Assembly (NCBI RefSeq): GCF_040215725.1
Contig: NZ_CP157968.1
Span: 1,054,001 to 1,118,000 of the forward strand
From: Rhizobium sp. ZPR4
GTDB lineage: Bacteria > Pseudomonadota > Alphaproteobacteria > Rhizobiales > Rhizobiaceae
Direction of reading: 5' to 3'
DNA: 64,000 nucleotides
Made by a program: the position numbers and the translations under genes. The notes beneath the pieces are model-generated. The model saw nothing but the letters and a program-made list of their open reading frames with translations. It had not been told where the DNA came from and made no database searches. Of the stretch, positions 26,316 through 34,363 are shown in pieces. The first letter of the stretch is position 1, and the number at the start of each line of letters is the position of its first letter.

Positions 26316-26354
26316 ATTATTCAAGTAACTTGAATTTATGTCAAGTGACTTGAA
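26316..26354 (-). promoter_or_regulatory. Sigma-70 promoter with two tandem 15-bp operators
   Basis: On the minus strand a -35 TTGACA (26344-26339) and a -10 AATAAT (26321-26316) are separated by exactly 17 bp, so transcription should start near 26309, 26 bp before the binding-protein ATG. Two palindromes, GTCAAGTGACTTGAA (26340-26354) and TTCAAGTAACTTGAA (26320-26334), are centred 20 bp apart, one over the -35 and one in the spacer. This is the layout of a repressor with two dimers on the same face of the DNA. The XRE-cupin protein encoded next door is the obvious candidate binder. Confidence 0.78.
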
Positions 26355-26405
26355 TTGATGATTCTGAAGATGATCGCGAGTTCGCCCGCACGACAGATGT
26401 GGGTG

Positions 26406-27026
26406 CTAAAAAGTCGCTGGCGTATTGACCCAGAAGATGCTCGCGCGCTCGCCCCCAACATTTCGATACCAGTGAGGGAGCTCTGAATTGAAAACGAAAC
26501 TGTCACCGACCGAGAGCCGGAAAGTGCGTTCACCAACCATGAGTTCGACTTCGCCGGCAAGAACGTAACCCACTTCCTCGCCGATATGCTGGATCGGCCC
26601 GGCGCTTTGGCCGCCAGCTTCGATGTGGTGGATGTTGCACTGAAGAAGATGGCCTTGCGAGTAAGGGATGATCCGCTCGAGAGAAATGCCTTCTCCCCTG
26701 CGCAATGGGTCCAGCCCGATCAGCGGTCTTGTCCCGGAGCGGAAGACAATACCTTCTTCACCGTCGGCCTCCTCGAACATCCAGCCGATATTCGTGCCGA
26801 GAACGCCGACAAGCCGATGAAGCATTGGCAAAGAGGGTGAAGCCTTGCCGTTCTCGATCTTCGAGAGCAGGCTTTCAGAGCAATCCGCAGCTAGGGCGAG
26901 AGCCTTGAGGGTCAAGCCACGGGTTTGCCTGGCGAGCCTCAGGCGGCCTCCAAGCCGCGTCGGATTTGTCAGTATCTTTTCCTCATTGCCTTCTCCCGAT
27001 TTCCCGGGGGGGTCGATCATATTCAT
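26406..27026 (-). CDS. XRE-family transcriptional regulator with C-terminal cupin sensor
   Basis: 206 residues. The helix-turn-helix is at about 17-75 (LGGRLRLARQTRGLTLKALALAADCSESLLSKIENGKASPSL). A cupin_2 domain follows at about 130-200 (HIGEEVGYVLAGEVELMVGERTFRLSVGDSFVFNSELPHWYRN). Regulators of this build bind small catabolic ligands and repress uptake operons. It is transcribed in the same direction as the operon, ending 123 bp before the first gene, with the operator pair between. The start is uncertain: ATG 27026 gives a short N-terminal arm; ATG 27149 would add 41 residues of low conservation. Confidence 0.87.
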   Translation of the reverse strand: MNMIDPPGKSGEGNEEKILTNPTRLGGRLRLARQTRGLTLKALALAADCSESLLSKIENGKASPSLPMLHRLVGVLGTNIGWMFEEADGEEGIVFRSGTRPLIGLDPLRRGEGISLERIIPYSQGHLLQCNIHHIEAGGQSAGPIQHIGEEVGYVLAGEVELMVGERTFRLSVGDSFVFNSELPHWYRNVGGERASIFWVNTPATF

Positions 27027-27278
27027 GGTTCTGGTATCGCTGTTACAAAACCAAAGCTTAACGCCAGCCCTTTGCCTCTGTCCAGTTATCTCGAACAGCG
27101 GTGACATGCGTTGCGAGTTGGCACCTCGGATATCCCATATATTATCCACTTACCGAGCAATGTACTACCAAGGTACTATATTGAGATTCTCGTGATGGTG
27201 TATGCCCATCAGCAGGCCTTCAGTGCTTGAGCCCGCGATCAAGAGCCGCTTGGTTTTGCCTTATGTCAACAAATGTCC

Positions 27279-28478
27279 TTAGGGGACGGTATCGGTCTGT
27301 GTGACCAGGTCCAGAAACAACCGTTGCGGAACGGTCGGCAGCCAGGCCCGCCGTAATGTTAGGCCAATCGGTCTCGCCGTATGCTCCAGATGCAGTGGCA
27401 ATGCCTTGAGAAGGCCGCGGCTTAGCTCTGCCTGGGCCTGCAGAAAGGAGATGCATCCCAGATGATTTGTCCTGCTTAGAAGCTCTCGCATCAAGATCAG
27501 GGAGCTTGATTCGACGATCGCAACCGGTCGTTTTGCTAAGCCCTCAAACAGCGCATCGAAATGCTTGCGGATCGGCGTTCCCTTCTGCCCGACGACCCAG
27601 GGATAGGACGCGAGTTCTTCAGGAGTAGGTTTTGCCCGCCCAACCAGTGGATGCCCGGTGCCGGCGACGACGACGATCGTGTCGGTGAATAGGACCCGCT
27701 GCTCGACGTCGCCGATCGGGGCAGGCTCTCTCAATGCCCCGATGAGGAAGTCGATTTCGCCGCGCCGAAGCCCGGCAAGCAGATCGGCATAGGGGCCTTC
27801 TAGGACATGGACCGGGGTTCGTGGACGAAGCTTTCTGAACTCGGCAATGGCTCTGGGGAGCACGAAGGATCGCGAAAGCGGCATCGCGCCGATGACGACG
27901 GTCCCGGCCTCCTCCTGATTTGCCTCGGCAAGGTCCACTTCGGCCTGGGCCAGTTCCGCCAATGCAAGACGTGCCGCCTGCGCCACCGAATTCGCCGTCC
28001 GTGTCGCCACGATGCCATAGGACGTCCGTTCGAAGAGCGCTCGTCCCGCTTCTTCCTCGAGCTGAGTGACGGCTCTGTGGACGGTTGGCTGCGCGACACC
28101 CAGTTTCTTTGCCGCAAGAGTGAAGTTCTCGCACTCACGCACGGCGATCAATGCTCGAAGCTGCGAGGCGGTCGCAACCAGTTTTAGGCGTGGACTGAGC
28201 TCGTTCAATGCCGGGTCAAGGTAGGCGAAGGCCCGCTTTACCCGCTCCGCCAGAAGATCGCCCCGGCTGTTTGCAAACAGGCCCTGAGGCGTCCTGGTGA
28301 ATAATGTTGTCCGCAGCTCACGCTCGATTTTGGTCAGCGCCTGCGTCACCGCCGGCTGCGAAAGATGGCTGGTTGCGGCGGCCTTGGTCACGGATTTGGT
28401 GTCTATGACGGCGAGGAAGACCCGCAGATGCCGAAGATTGTGCTGGATTTGCGCTGTCGAAGGTTTCTCGTCGTTCAA
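27279..28478 (-). CDS. LysR-family regulator with two tandem winged helix-turn-helix domains
   Basis: 399 residues, about 100 longer than a normal LysR protein. One LysR HTH is at about 16-75 (VIDTKSVTKAAATSHLSQPAVTQALTKIERELRTTLFTRT) and a second at about 108-168 (VRECENFTLAAKKLGVAQPTVHRAVTQLEEEAGRALFERT), then a periplasmic-binding-like effector domain from about 195. Double-HTH LysR proteins are known in rhizobia and agrobacteria, for example among sugar-responsive regulators. Its ATG overlaps the preceding dehydrogenase stop by four bases, so it ends the livHMGFJ transcript. It probably controls both arms of the divergent aromatic-acid locus. Confidence 0.88.
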   Translation of the reverse strand: MNDEKPSTAQIQHNLRHLRVFLAVIDTKSVTKAAATSHLSQPAVTQALTKIERELRTTLFTRTPQGLFANSRGDLLAERVKRAFAYLDPALNELSPRLKLVATASQLRALIAVRECENFTLAAKKLGVAQPTVHRAVTQLEEEAGRALFERTSYGIVATRTANSVAQAARLALAELAQAEVDLAEANQEEAGTVVIGAMPLSRSFVLPRAIAEFRKLRPRTPVHVLEGPYADLLAGLRRGEIDFLIGALREPAPIGDVEQRVLFTDTIVVVAGTGHPLVGRAKPTPEELASYPWVVGQKGTPIRKHFDALFEGLAKRPVAIVESSSLILMRELLSRTNHLGCISFLQAQAELSRGLLKALPLHLEHTARPIGLTLRRAWLPTVPQRLFLDLVTQTDTVP

Positions 28479-29359
28479 TCCGGGTAGGACTCCAAGATCA
28501 TGTCGGCTCTTGCTTCGAGGGTACTCGCCTCGGGTCGAATCGCGAGTTCACCGATCTGACGCTGCCAGTCTGCGGTCGCAACAGCCATGCGGTCTGGCAG
28601 TCCCAATTCCCTCAGGGTGGCAGCGACTTCGATCATCTCCGAAGCGCGCCGCCTTCCGTGAACCATCATTCTTTCAAGGTTGTATGCGGCCCGCTTGTTC
28701 CAGTCTATCCCCGGATCGGAGGATTGCAGAGAGGCAAGCACCGCTTTTTCCACGCCGGCCCTTCGAGCCGCCAGAAAGCATTCGGCCGTCAAGGCCTCGA
28801 AACCCTTGATCATGACGGAGCGAAGCATCTTGATCGATGAGGCTTCTCCAACATTGCCGCCGGCAAGCTTTGCATTCATATGCAATTCCGCCAGCGCTGC
28901 CTGTGCCTGCTCGGCTGCGGCGCCTGATACCAGGAGTGGCGTGCGATGACGGGCAGGGTGTACGGGAGACATGACCGCAACGTCGATATAGACGGCTCCA
29001 GTCGTTTCGACGATTCCGGCAGCCATCGTCTTCGTCTTCGGCGAGCAGGAATTGCAATCGAGATAGAGAGTGCCAGCGGCCAGAAAGTTTGCCGCACGCT
29101 CGGCCGCCTGCAGAGCGTTGTCCGCTGTCACGAGACTGAACACGATCCTTTTGGCTGCAAGCGCCTCGGCCGGATTGTCGGCGCAGTGGACACCAAGGCT
29201 CTCGCATGTTTCACGCAGTCCCGTTCGAAGAGCGGGATCTTCGACTTTCAAGTCGAAGGTCGAGATGGTGCCATGCCCTCCTGCGCCCAGGATTTCTGAA
29301 CGCCATCCCGAGACGAAAGCCTGTGCCGCTTCGCCAAAACCGATCAGGCCTATCGTCAT
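28475..29359 (-). CDS. NAD(P)-dependent dehydrogenase, 6-phosphogluconate-dehydrogenase-like with DUF1932
   Basis: 294 residues. A Rossmann fold at the N-terminus (MTIGLIGFGEAAQAFVSGW) and CSPKTKTMAAGIVETTGAVYIDVAVMSPVHPARH (about 105-140) match the 3-hydroxyisobutyrate/6-phosphogluconate dehydrogenase family. The C-terminal helical part (SSIKMLRSVMIKGFEALTAECFLAARRAG, about 195-225) is the DUF1932 type. Start 29359 has GGAGA nine bases upstream. It lies between livJ and the LysR gene in an operon opposite the gallate-type genes, so it may oxidise a hydroxy-acid or semialdehyde intermediate of that pathway (inference; no substrate is known for this subgroup). Confidence 0.85.
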   Translation of the reverse strand: MTIGLIGFGEAAQAFVSGWRSEILGAGGHGTISTFDLKVEDPALRTGLRETCESLGVHCADNPAEALAAKRIVFSLVTADNALQAAERAANFLAAGTLYLDCNSCSPKTKTMAAGIVETTGAVYIDVAVMSPVHPARHRTPLLVSGAAAEQAQAALAELHMNAKLAGGNVGEASSIKMLRSVMIKGFEALTAECFLAARRAGVEKAVLASLQSSDPGIDWNKRAAYNLERMMVHGRRRASEMIEVAATLRELGLPDRMAVATADWQRQIGELAIRPEASTLEARADMILESYPD

Positions 29360-29399
29360 CACACACTCTCCATCCTTCATTGCGACACGGTTTTTGAAG

Positions 29400-29424
29400 G
29401 GGGCGGAAACAAATGCCCCGCCCC
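29400..29424 (-). terminator. GC-rich stem-loop downstream of livJ
   Basis: Arms GGGGCGG (29400-29406) and CCGCCCC (29418-29424) with an 11-base loop, 10 bp after the livJ stop on the minus strand. There is no clean U-run, so it is more likely an mRNA-stabilising attenuator than a full terminator. Confidence 0.6.
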
Positions 29425-29433
29425 TGGCATGAA

Positions 29434-30603
29434 CTAGTGCGCCGGATCTTTTACGTTTTCGATCGTCTGGAATTCCGTGTTGTAGAATTCGTCGCCGACC
29501 TTCTCGACCTTGCGCATGTAGATGTTCTGGACGATATCGCGCGTCTGTGGGTCGATCGAAATCGGGCCGCGCGGGCTTTGAAGCTGCATTCCTTCCGCTG
29601 CCTTCACAAAGGTATCGCCGGAGGCGTCGCCTTTCGTCTTGTCGAGCGTTTTGTAGATGAGATCGAGTGCGTCCCACGCTGCTGCAGCGACCATGTTCGG
29701 GCGCATGCCGTTATTGTTCTTCTTGAAGGCGTCGACGAAGGTCTGGTTCTCCGGCGACGAGTGGTTCGTCGAGTAGGGTCCGCCGGTGATGACGCCAAGG
29801 GCCGGAGTGCCCATATCGTTGAGAAGGTCGTCGTCGGTGACGTCGGCCATCGCGATGACCTTGATGCCGGACTTGTCCAGTCCGCGTTCGACGAACTGCT
29901 TCATGAACGCTGCGCCCGCGCCGGTCGGGACGAAGACGAACAGGCCTTCCGGCTTTTCGTCGGCGGCGCGCTGAAGGAACGGAGCGAAATCCGGATTTGC
30001 GAGCGGGACCTTCAGCTTAGAGATCACGGAACCGCCATTGGCTTCGAGCGTTTTGGAGAACCATTCTTCTGCGTCTGCACCCGGGCCGTAATCCGAGACG
30101 ATGCTGACGAACTTCTTCGTGCCGTTTTCGGGCGCCCATTTGCCGATGACGCTTGCGACCTGCGGAATGGTCCAGGAGGTGCGCAGCATGTAGGGCGACG
30201 CCTTCATGATCGAGGACGTTGCCGCAACCATGATGATCTGCGGTATCTTGGCGCGCTTGGAAATCTGCGCAACCGAAAGGGCGGTTGGCGTGTTGCCAAA
30301 TCCGGTCAGGATCGAAACCTTGTCGCTTGTGACGAGTTCCTGCGAGATGCGCAGGGCGTTGTCGGCGGAGCTGCCATCGTCCTTGACGATAAATTCGACC
30401 TTCTTGCCGCCTGCGGTCTCTCCATGGGTCGCGACATAGGTCTTGAGCGCTGCGTTGATCTGGCGACCATTCGACTGGAAGCCCCCGGTCATCGGAATGA
30501 CGACGCCGACCTTGACGGTGTCGTCCGCCCTGGATGTGGCGGTCGTGGCGGCCATCATCGCAAGTGCGGCCATGGTGCCGGCAATAATCCGTTTGGTATT
30601 CAT
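29434..30603 (-). CDS. livJ: Branched-chain-amino-acid-type ABC substrate-binding protein (LivJ family)
   Basis: 389 residues with a signal peptide (MNTKRIIAGTMAALAMMAATTATSRA, cleaved near 26). The mature part has VKVGVVIPMTGGFQSNGRQINAALKTYV, DKVSILTGFGNTPTALSVAQIS and KKFVSIVSDYGPGADAEEWF, the type I Peripla_BP_6 fold. Members of this family bind aromatic acids as well as amino acids. Its place between a Liv transporter and a gallate-type gene set makes an aromatic acid such as gallate or protocatechuate the more likely ligand (inference). A 114-bp gap separates it from livF. Confidence 0.88.
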   Translation of the reverse strand: MNTKRIIAGTMAALAMMAATTATSRADDTVKVGVVIPMTGGFQSNGRQINAALKTYVATHGETAGGKKVEFIVKDDGSSADNALRISQELVTSDKVSILTGFGNTPTALSVAQISKRAKIPQIIMVAATSSIMKASPYMLRTSWTIPQVASVIGKWAPENGTKKFVSIVSDYGPGADAEEWFSKTLEANGGSVISKLKVPLANPDFAPFLQRAADEKPEGLFVFVPTGAGAAFMKQFVERGLDKSGIKVIAMADVTDDDLLNDMGTPALGVITGGPYSTNHSSPENQTFVDAFKKNNNGMRPNMVAAAAWDALDLIYKTLDKTKGDASGDTFVKAAEGMQLQSPRGPISIDPQTRDIVQNIYMRKVEKVGDEFYNTEFQTIENVKDPAH

Positions 30604-30717
30604 TCTCTCCTCCTTTTTTCTTTGTCCGACATGCGGAAAAACCTCTCCCCGCAGCCCATCCTGTAGTTTCGTCTCATTTGCATTCTGATTTCGGCTTGCA
30701 GTCCGGCCGGCGCTTCC

Positions 30718-31428
30718 TCATTCGGTTGCGCCCACGCCAAGGAATTTGCCCAGTGTCTGGCGATCCTCTGCAAGGTGGCCGCTGTCACCGGAATAGGCGA
30801 CGCTTCCCCTGTCGAGGATGATTGCCTTGTCGGTGATTGCGAGCAGTTGCTGTGCGTGCTGTTCGACGATGATTGCCGCAAGTCCCTCGGCGCGGACAAT
30901 TCTGCGGATGGCCGCGAGAAGTTCCTCGACGATGATCGGCGCCAGCCCCTCCGTCGGTTCGTCGAGAAGTAGAAGGATTGGATTAAGCACGAGCGCGCGA
31001 CCGATCGACAACATCTGCTGCTCCCCGCCGGAGAGCTGGTTTCCAAGGTTCGATCGCCGTTCCTTCAGTCGCGGGAAAAGATCGTAGATTGCTGAGAGCG
31101 TCCACCTGCCGGGTCGGGCAACCGCCGTTATATTTTCCTCGACCGTCAGCGATCGGAAAATTCCACGCTCCTGTGGAACCCAACCGATGCCGGCTTCGAC
31201 ACGCCGTTCGGGGGACATGCCCTGAATGTCGGTGCCCTGCAGCCGGATCGACCCTGATCGATATCGGGTCAAGCCGACGATCGTATTAAGGGTCGTCGTC
31301 TTGCCAACGCCATTGCGCCCCAAAAGTGCGACGGATGTTCCAGGCTCGACCGACAGGCTGACGCCGTGAAGGACGGTCGCCTTGCCATATCCGGCAGAAA
31401 GGGATTCGATCCGCAGGAGCTCAGCCAT
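30718..31428 (-). CDS. livF: Liv-type ABC transporter ATP-binding protein
   Basis: 236 residues. Walker A is LGRNGVGKTT (about 38-47), signature LSGGEQQMLS, Walker B LLLLDEPTEGLAPIIVEELL and VEQHAQ H-loop, all typical of LivF (the LSGGEQQ form and the EGLAPxIV tail). ATG 31428 is in the last codons of livG, overlapping it by eight bases; an upstream frame extends to 31518 but is unconserved. It energises the importer with LivG. Confidence 0.92.
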   Translation of the reverse strand: MAELLRIESLSAGYGKATVLHGVSLSVEPGTSVALLGRNGVGKTTTLNTIVGLTRYRSGSIRLQGTDIQGMSPERRVEAGIGWVPQERGIFRSLTVEENITAVARPGRWTLSAIYDLFPRLKERRSNLGNQLSGGEQQMLSIGRALVLNPILLLLDEPTEGLAPIIVEELLAAIRRIVRAEGLAAIIVEQHAQQLLAITDKAIILDRGSVAYSGDSGHLAEDRQTLGKFLGVGATE

Positions 31429-32176
31429 GCGCTGCCCCTCCGAGATAGACTTCCTTGACGCGCTGATCCCTCGCGATCTGATCGACGCTACCCTCCGCAA
31501 ACAAGGCGCCGGCGACAAGGACGGAGATTCTATTGGCGAAATTGAACACCAGATCCATGTCGTGTTCGATCAGAAGGATCGATACGTCCGACGACAGCCT
31601 CGATATGTGTTGCATCACTTCCTTTCGATCGGCCTCGGGAACGCCGGCGGCCGGTTCGTCGAGCAGCAGGACGCGCGGGCGGCAGGCGATTGCCAGCGCG
31701 ATTTCGAGAAGGCGCTGCTTGCCATAGGGAAGGGCGAGACATTTTTCATCTCCGACGCCATCGAGGCCGAAGTCTTTCAGCAGAGCCGCGATTTCCTGTT
31801 CAATGCCGGCAATGGCATGTGTCGGTCGCAGCCAGTTCCATCCGCGCCCGCTGCGTTCGCTGATGACGAGCGCGAGGCTTTCTATGACCGTCAGCCCGGC
31901 AAAGAGCTGATTGATCTGGAACGTGCGTACGAGGCCTTTCCGAACGCGGCGCTCGCGTTTGAGGCCAGTGATGCTCTCCCCGTGAAGAATGACGTCACCG
32001 CTGGACGGTTGTAAGACGCCGGTCAGGAGATTGATGAAGGTCGTTTTGCCGGCACCGTTCGGTCCGATCAGAGCATGGCGGGCGCCAGGTTCAAGCCGGA
32101 AGTTGACGTCTGTCGTAGCGTTCAGCGCGCCGAATGTCTTATTGAGGCCTCGTGTCTCAAGTGCAGGGAGGGTCAT
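31421..32176 (-). CDS. livG: Liv-type ABC transporter ATP-binding protein
   Basis: 251 residues. Walker A GPNGAGKTTFIN, the LivG insertion FQINQLFAGLTVIESL, signature LPYGKQRLLEIALA and Walker B VLLLDEPAAGV are present. ATG 32176 overlaps the livM stop by four bases; longer upstream frames lack homology. LivF and LivG form the heterodimeric ATPase of the branched-chain-type importer. Confidence 0.92.
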   Translation of the reverse strand: MTLPALETRGLNKTFGALNATTDVNFRLEPGARHALIGPNGAGKTTFINLLTGVLQPSSGDVILHGESITGLKRERRVRKGLVRTFQINQLFAGLTVIESLALVISERSGRGWNWLRPTHAIAGIEQEIAALLKDFGLDGVGDEKCLALPYGKQRLLEIALAIACRPRVLLLDEPAAGVPEADRKEVMQHISRLSSDVSILLIEHDMDLVFNFANRISVLVAGALFAEGSVDQIARDQRVKEVYLGGAAHG

Positions 32177-33225
32177 GATTTTCCTCCCGCCGAGGCCTTG
32201 GCCGATGTTGGCGTTTTGCGCATGGCGAGTGCTTTTGCGGTGAGGCGTTCGACGATCTGCCTTGGCCGATCCCGCCCGATCATGACGAAGGCGACGAGCA
32301 GTATGCCGAGCCAGAACTGCCAATATTGCGGCGTGACCGAGGAGAGTGCGTCCTGGATAAGTTCGTAGACCAGAGCTCCGATCAGGCCGCCATAGAGGTA
32401 TCCCGTGCCGCCGATGACGAGGACCATCAAGCCGTCGGCGGATTTCTGAAAGGAAAGCGCGTCAAGTGAAACGAACTGCTGCGTCTGGCTGAAGAGTGCT
32501 CCGGCTACGGCGGCATAGGCTCCAGCCAGCGTGTAGATTGCGACGAGGCGACCCTTTACCGGGATGCCGACGGCCGATGCTCGCAGCGGATTGTCGCGGA
32601 TGGCCTTCAGCGAATTGCCGAAGGGGGAAGCGACGATGTAGCGGGCGAGAACGAAAAGGACGAAGAGAACCGAAAGGCTGTAGGCATAACCAACATGCCC
32701 ATAGAGATCGAATTCGATCGTGCCGAACAGCGGCTGGATGGTGATACCCTGCAGACCATCCGCGCCGCCGGTCAGCCAGGTGGCCTGATTGGCGATTTCG
32801 AGCAGGACGGCCGCGACACCGAGCGTCACCATCAGTCGCGTAAGATCCGCACCACGCAGAAGCAGGAAGCTGGTTGGCAGCGCGACGGCAGCCCCGGCAA
32901 AGGCTGCCACCAGGAGGCCGGTCAACGGCTCTCCGGTCACATGGATCGAGAACAAGCCGCTGGCGTAGGCGCCGACGCCATACATTGCAGCCTGACCCAG
33001 CGTCACGATCCCGGCAAATCCGATGATCAGGTCGATCGATAGTGCAAGGAGGGCGAAGATCGCGATCTCGGTGAGGATGAGATGCTTGCCCGGCAGGACA
33101 AACCAGGCAGCGACCGCTGCGATCCAGAACGCGATCTCAAGCGCGCGCCAGCGGGTTTGCCGCCGAAGGCTTTCCTTGACCGAACTGACGAGCGGATCTT
33201 GCATATTGGCAGAAAGCGACATCAT
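32173..33225 (-). CDS. livM: Liv-type ABC transporter permease
   Basis: 350 residues with about ten hydrophobic segments and the family signatures SIDLIIGFAGIVTLGQAAMYGVGAYASGL (about 65-95), SLKAIRDNPLRASAVGIPV (about 200-218) and YLYGGLIGALVYELI. ATG 33225 overlaps livH by four bases. The C-terminus ends in a hydrophilic lysine-rich tail. Forms the membrane channel with LivH. Confidence 0.92.
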   Translation of the reverse strand: MMSLSANMQDPLVSSVKESLRRQTRWRALEIAFWIAAVAAWFVLPGKHLILTEIAIFALLALSIDLIIGFAGIVTLGQAAMYGVGAYASGLFSIHVTGEPLTGLLVAAFAGAAVALPTSFLLLRGADLTRLMVTLGVAAVLLEIANQATWLTGGADGLQGITIQPLFGTIEFDLYGHVGYAYSLSVLFVLFVLARYIVASPFGNSLKAIRDNPLRASAVGIPVKGRLVAIYTLAGAYAAVAGALFSQTQQFVSLDALSFQKSADGLMVLVIGGTGYLYGGLIGALVYELIQDALSSVTPQYWQFWLGILLVAFVMIGRDRPRQIVERLTAKALAMRKTPTSAKASAGGKS

Positions 33226-34076
33226 CCGGCCCTCGTGAACAGTCCTTGCGGGCGCACGACAAGCACGGCCACGAGAACGATGTAGATGATGAAACCGCCA
33301 AGCGATGGGACATAATATTTGCCAAGGACATCAGCCAGGCCGAGCAGGATAGAGGCAACCAGCGGCCCGATCATGCTGGACGTTCCGCCGACCGAGACGA
33401 CGATCAGAAAATAAACCATGAATTTCAGCGGGAAGGTCGGATCCAGGCCAAGGATTTCAGCACCAAGTGCTCCGCCAAGTCCTGCCAGACCCGATCCAAC
33501 GGCAAAAGTCGCCGCGAAAATCGTATTCACACGGATACCGACGCCACGGGCCACGCGCCGGTCATCGACGGACGCTCGTAGCCGGCTTCCGAAACGCGTA
33601 TGGCTCAGCACGAGCTGCAGACACGCGGCAAGCACGCCGCAAGTGACGATCAGGAACGCGCGATAGATGCCGATGCCGACGCCGAGCACATCCACACGGC
33701 CCTTCAGGAAGTCCGGAAGGTCGAGGATCTGCTGCTGGGAGCCCATCAGATAATCCATACCGGCGACCGCGATGAAGACGATCCCGATGGAAAAGAGGAC
33801 CTGGTCGAGATGGGTCTTGTCGAAGAGCCTGACATAGAGTGTCCGCTCAAGGACAAGTCCGATGACGGCCGTCAATATGAAGGCGATCGGCAGCGTCAGC
33901 AGGAACGGCACGCCCCAGCGATTGGTCAGGACGACAGTGATGTAGCCGCCTGCCATCGCAAAGGCGCCATGCGCCAGGTTGATGAAGTTCATCAGACCGA
34001 GCGTGACAGCCAGCCCGCACGAGAGGACGAACAATAGCATTCCATAGGCAAGCCCATCGAACAGAAGGGTCAGCAT
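33222..34076 (-). CDS. livH: Liv-type ABC transporter permease
   Basis: 284 residues with about eight hydrophobic segments, LGLMNFINLAHGAFAMAGGYI (about 28-48) and RLRASVDDRRVARGVGIRVN (about 180-200) being the LivH signatures. It is the first gene of the leftward operon, transcribed away from galB across a 287-bp control region. Confidence 0.92.
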   Translation of the reverse strand: MLTLLFDGLAYGMLLFVLSCGLAVTLGLMNFINLAHGAFAMAGGYITVVLTNRWGVPFLLTLPIAFILTAVIGLVLERTLYVRLFDKTHLDQVLFSIGIVFIAVAGMDYLMGSQQQILDLPDFLKGRVDVLGVGIGIYRAFLIVTCGVLAACLQLVLSHTRFGSRLRASVDDRRVARGVGIRVNTIFAATFAVGSGLAGLGGALGAEILGLDPTFPLKFMVYFLIVVSVGGTSSMIGPLVASILLGLADVLGKYYVPSLGGFIIYIVLVAVLVVRPQGLFTRAG

Positions 34077-34220
34077 CTCTCCTCCCCGTGTCAGCCGCCT
34101 CTAATCGATATGGCAGGCGCACGTCTTGTTGATGGCCCGGATGAGATCGTCCGAGCTCGTTTCCGTTCCTAGGGTGTCGGGAAGAGGGCGGAATTCCTAT
34201 TTCAAAATGGTCTTCCAGAT

Positions 34221-34286
34221 ATAAGAAAAAGCTATAGTGGCGACCTTTTCGAGTTCGCTGCTAATTCTCCTATAGCGAAAACTTAT
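34221..34286. promoter_or_regulatory. Inverted pair of 17-bp sites in the livH/galB divergent region
   Basis: ATAAG-N5-GCTATAG occurs at 34221-34237 on the plus strand and again at 34286-34270 on the minus strand, 12 fixed positions identical in both. The second copy is centred near 34278, 65 bp upstream of the start predicted from the galB promoter, the usual place of a LysR recognition site. The pair could serve both divergent operons. The double-HTH LysR protein is the natural candidate binder. Confidence 0.5.
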
Positions 34287-34307
34287 CGCTTCGATCGCAA
34301 TTCCAAA

Positions 34308-34336
34308 TTGGCAAACGAGCGCTTCAGGCATGAAAT
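34308..34336 (+). promoter_or_regulatory. Possible sigma-70 promoter of galB
   Basis: TTGGCA (34308-34313) and TGAAAT (34331-34336) are 17 bp apart and 27 bp before the galB ATG. The -35 is good (five of six), the -10 weak (four of six), which suits an activator-dependent promoter. Confidence 0.45.
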
Positions 34337-34363
34337 CCCGGTCGATCAGCAAGGAGACATCAC

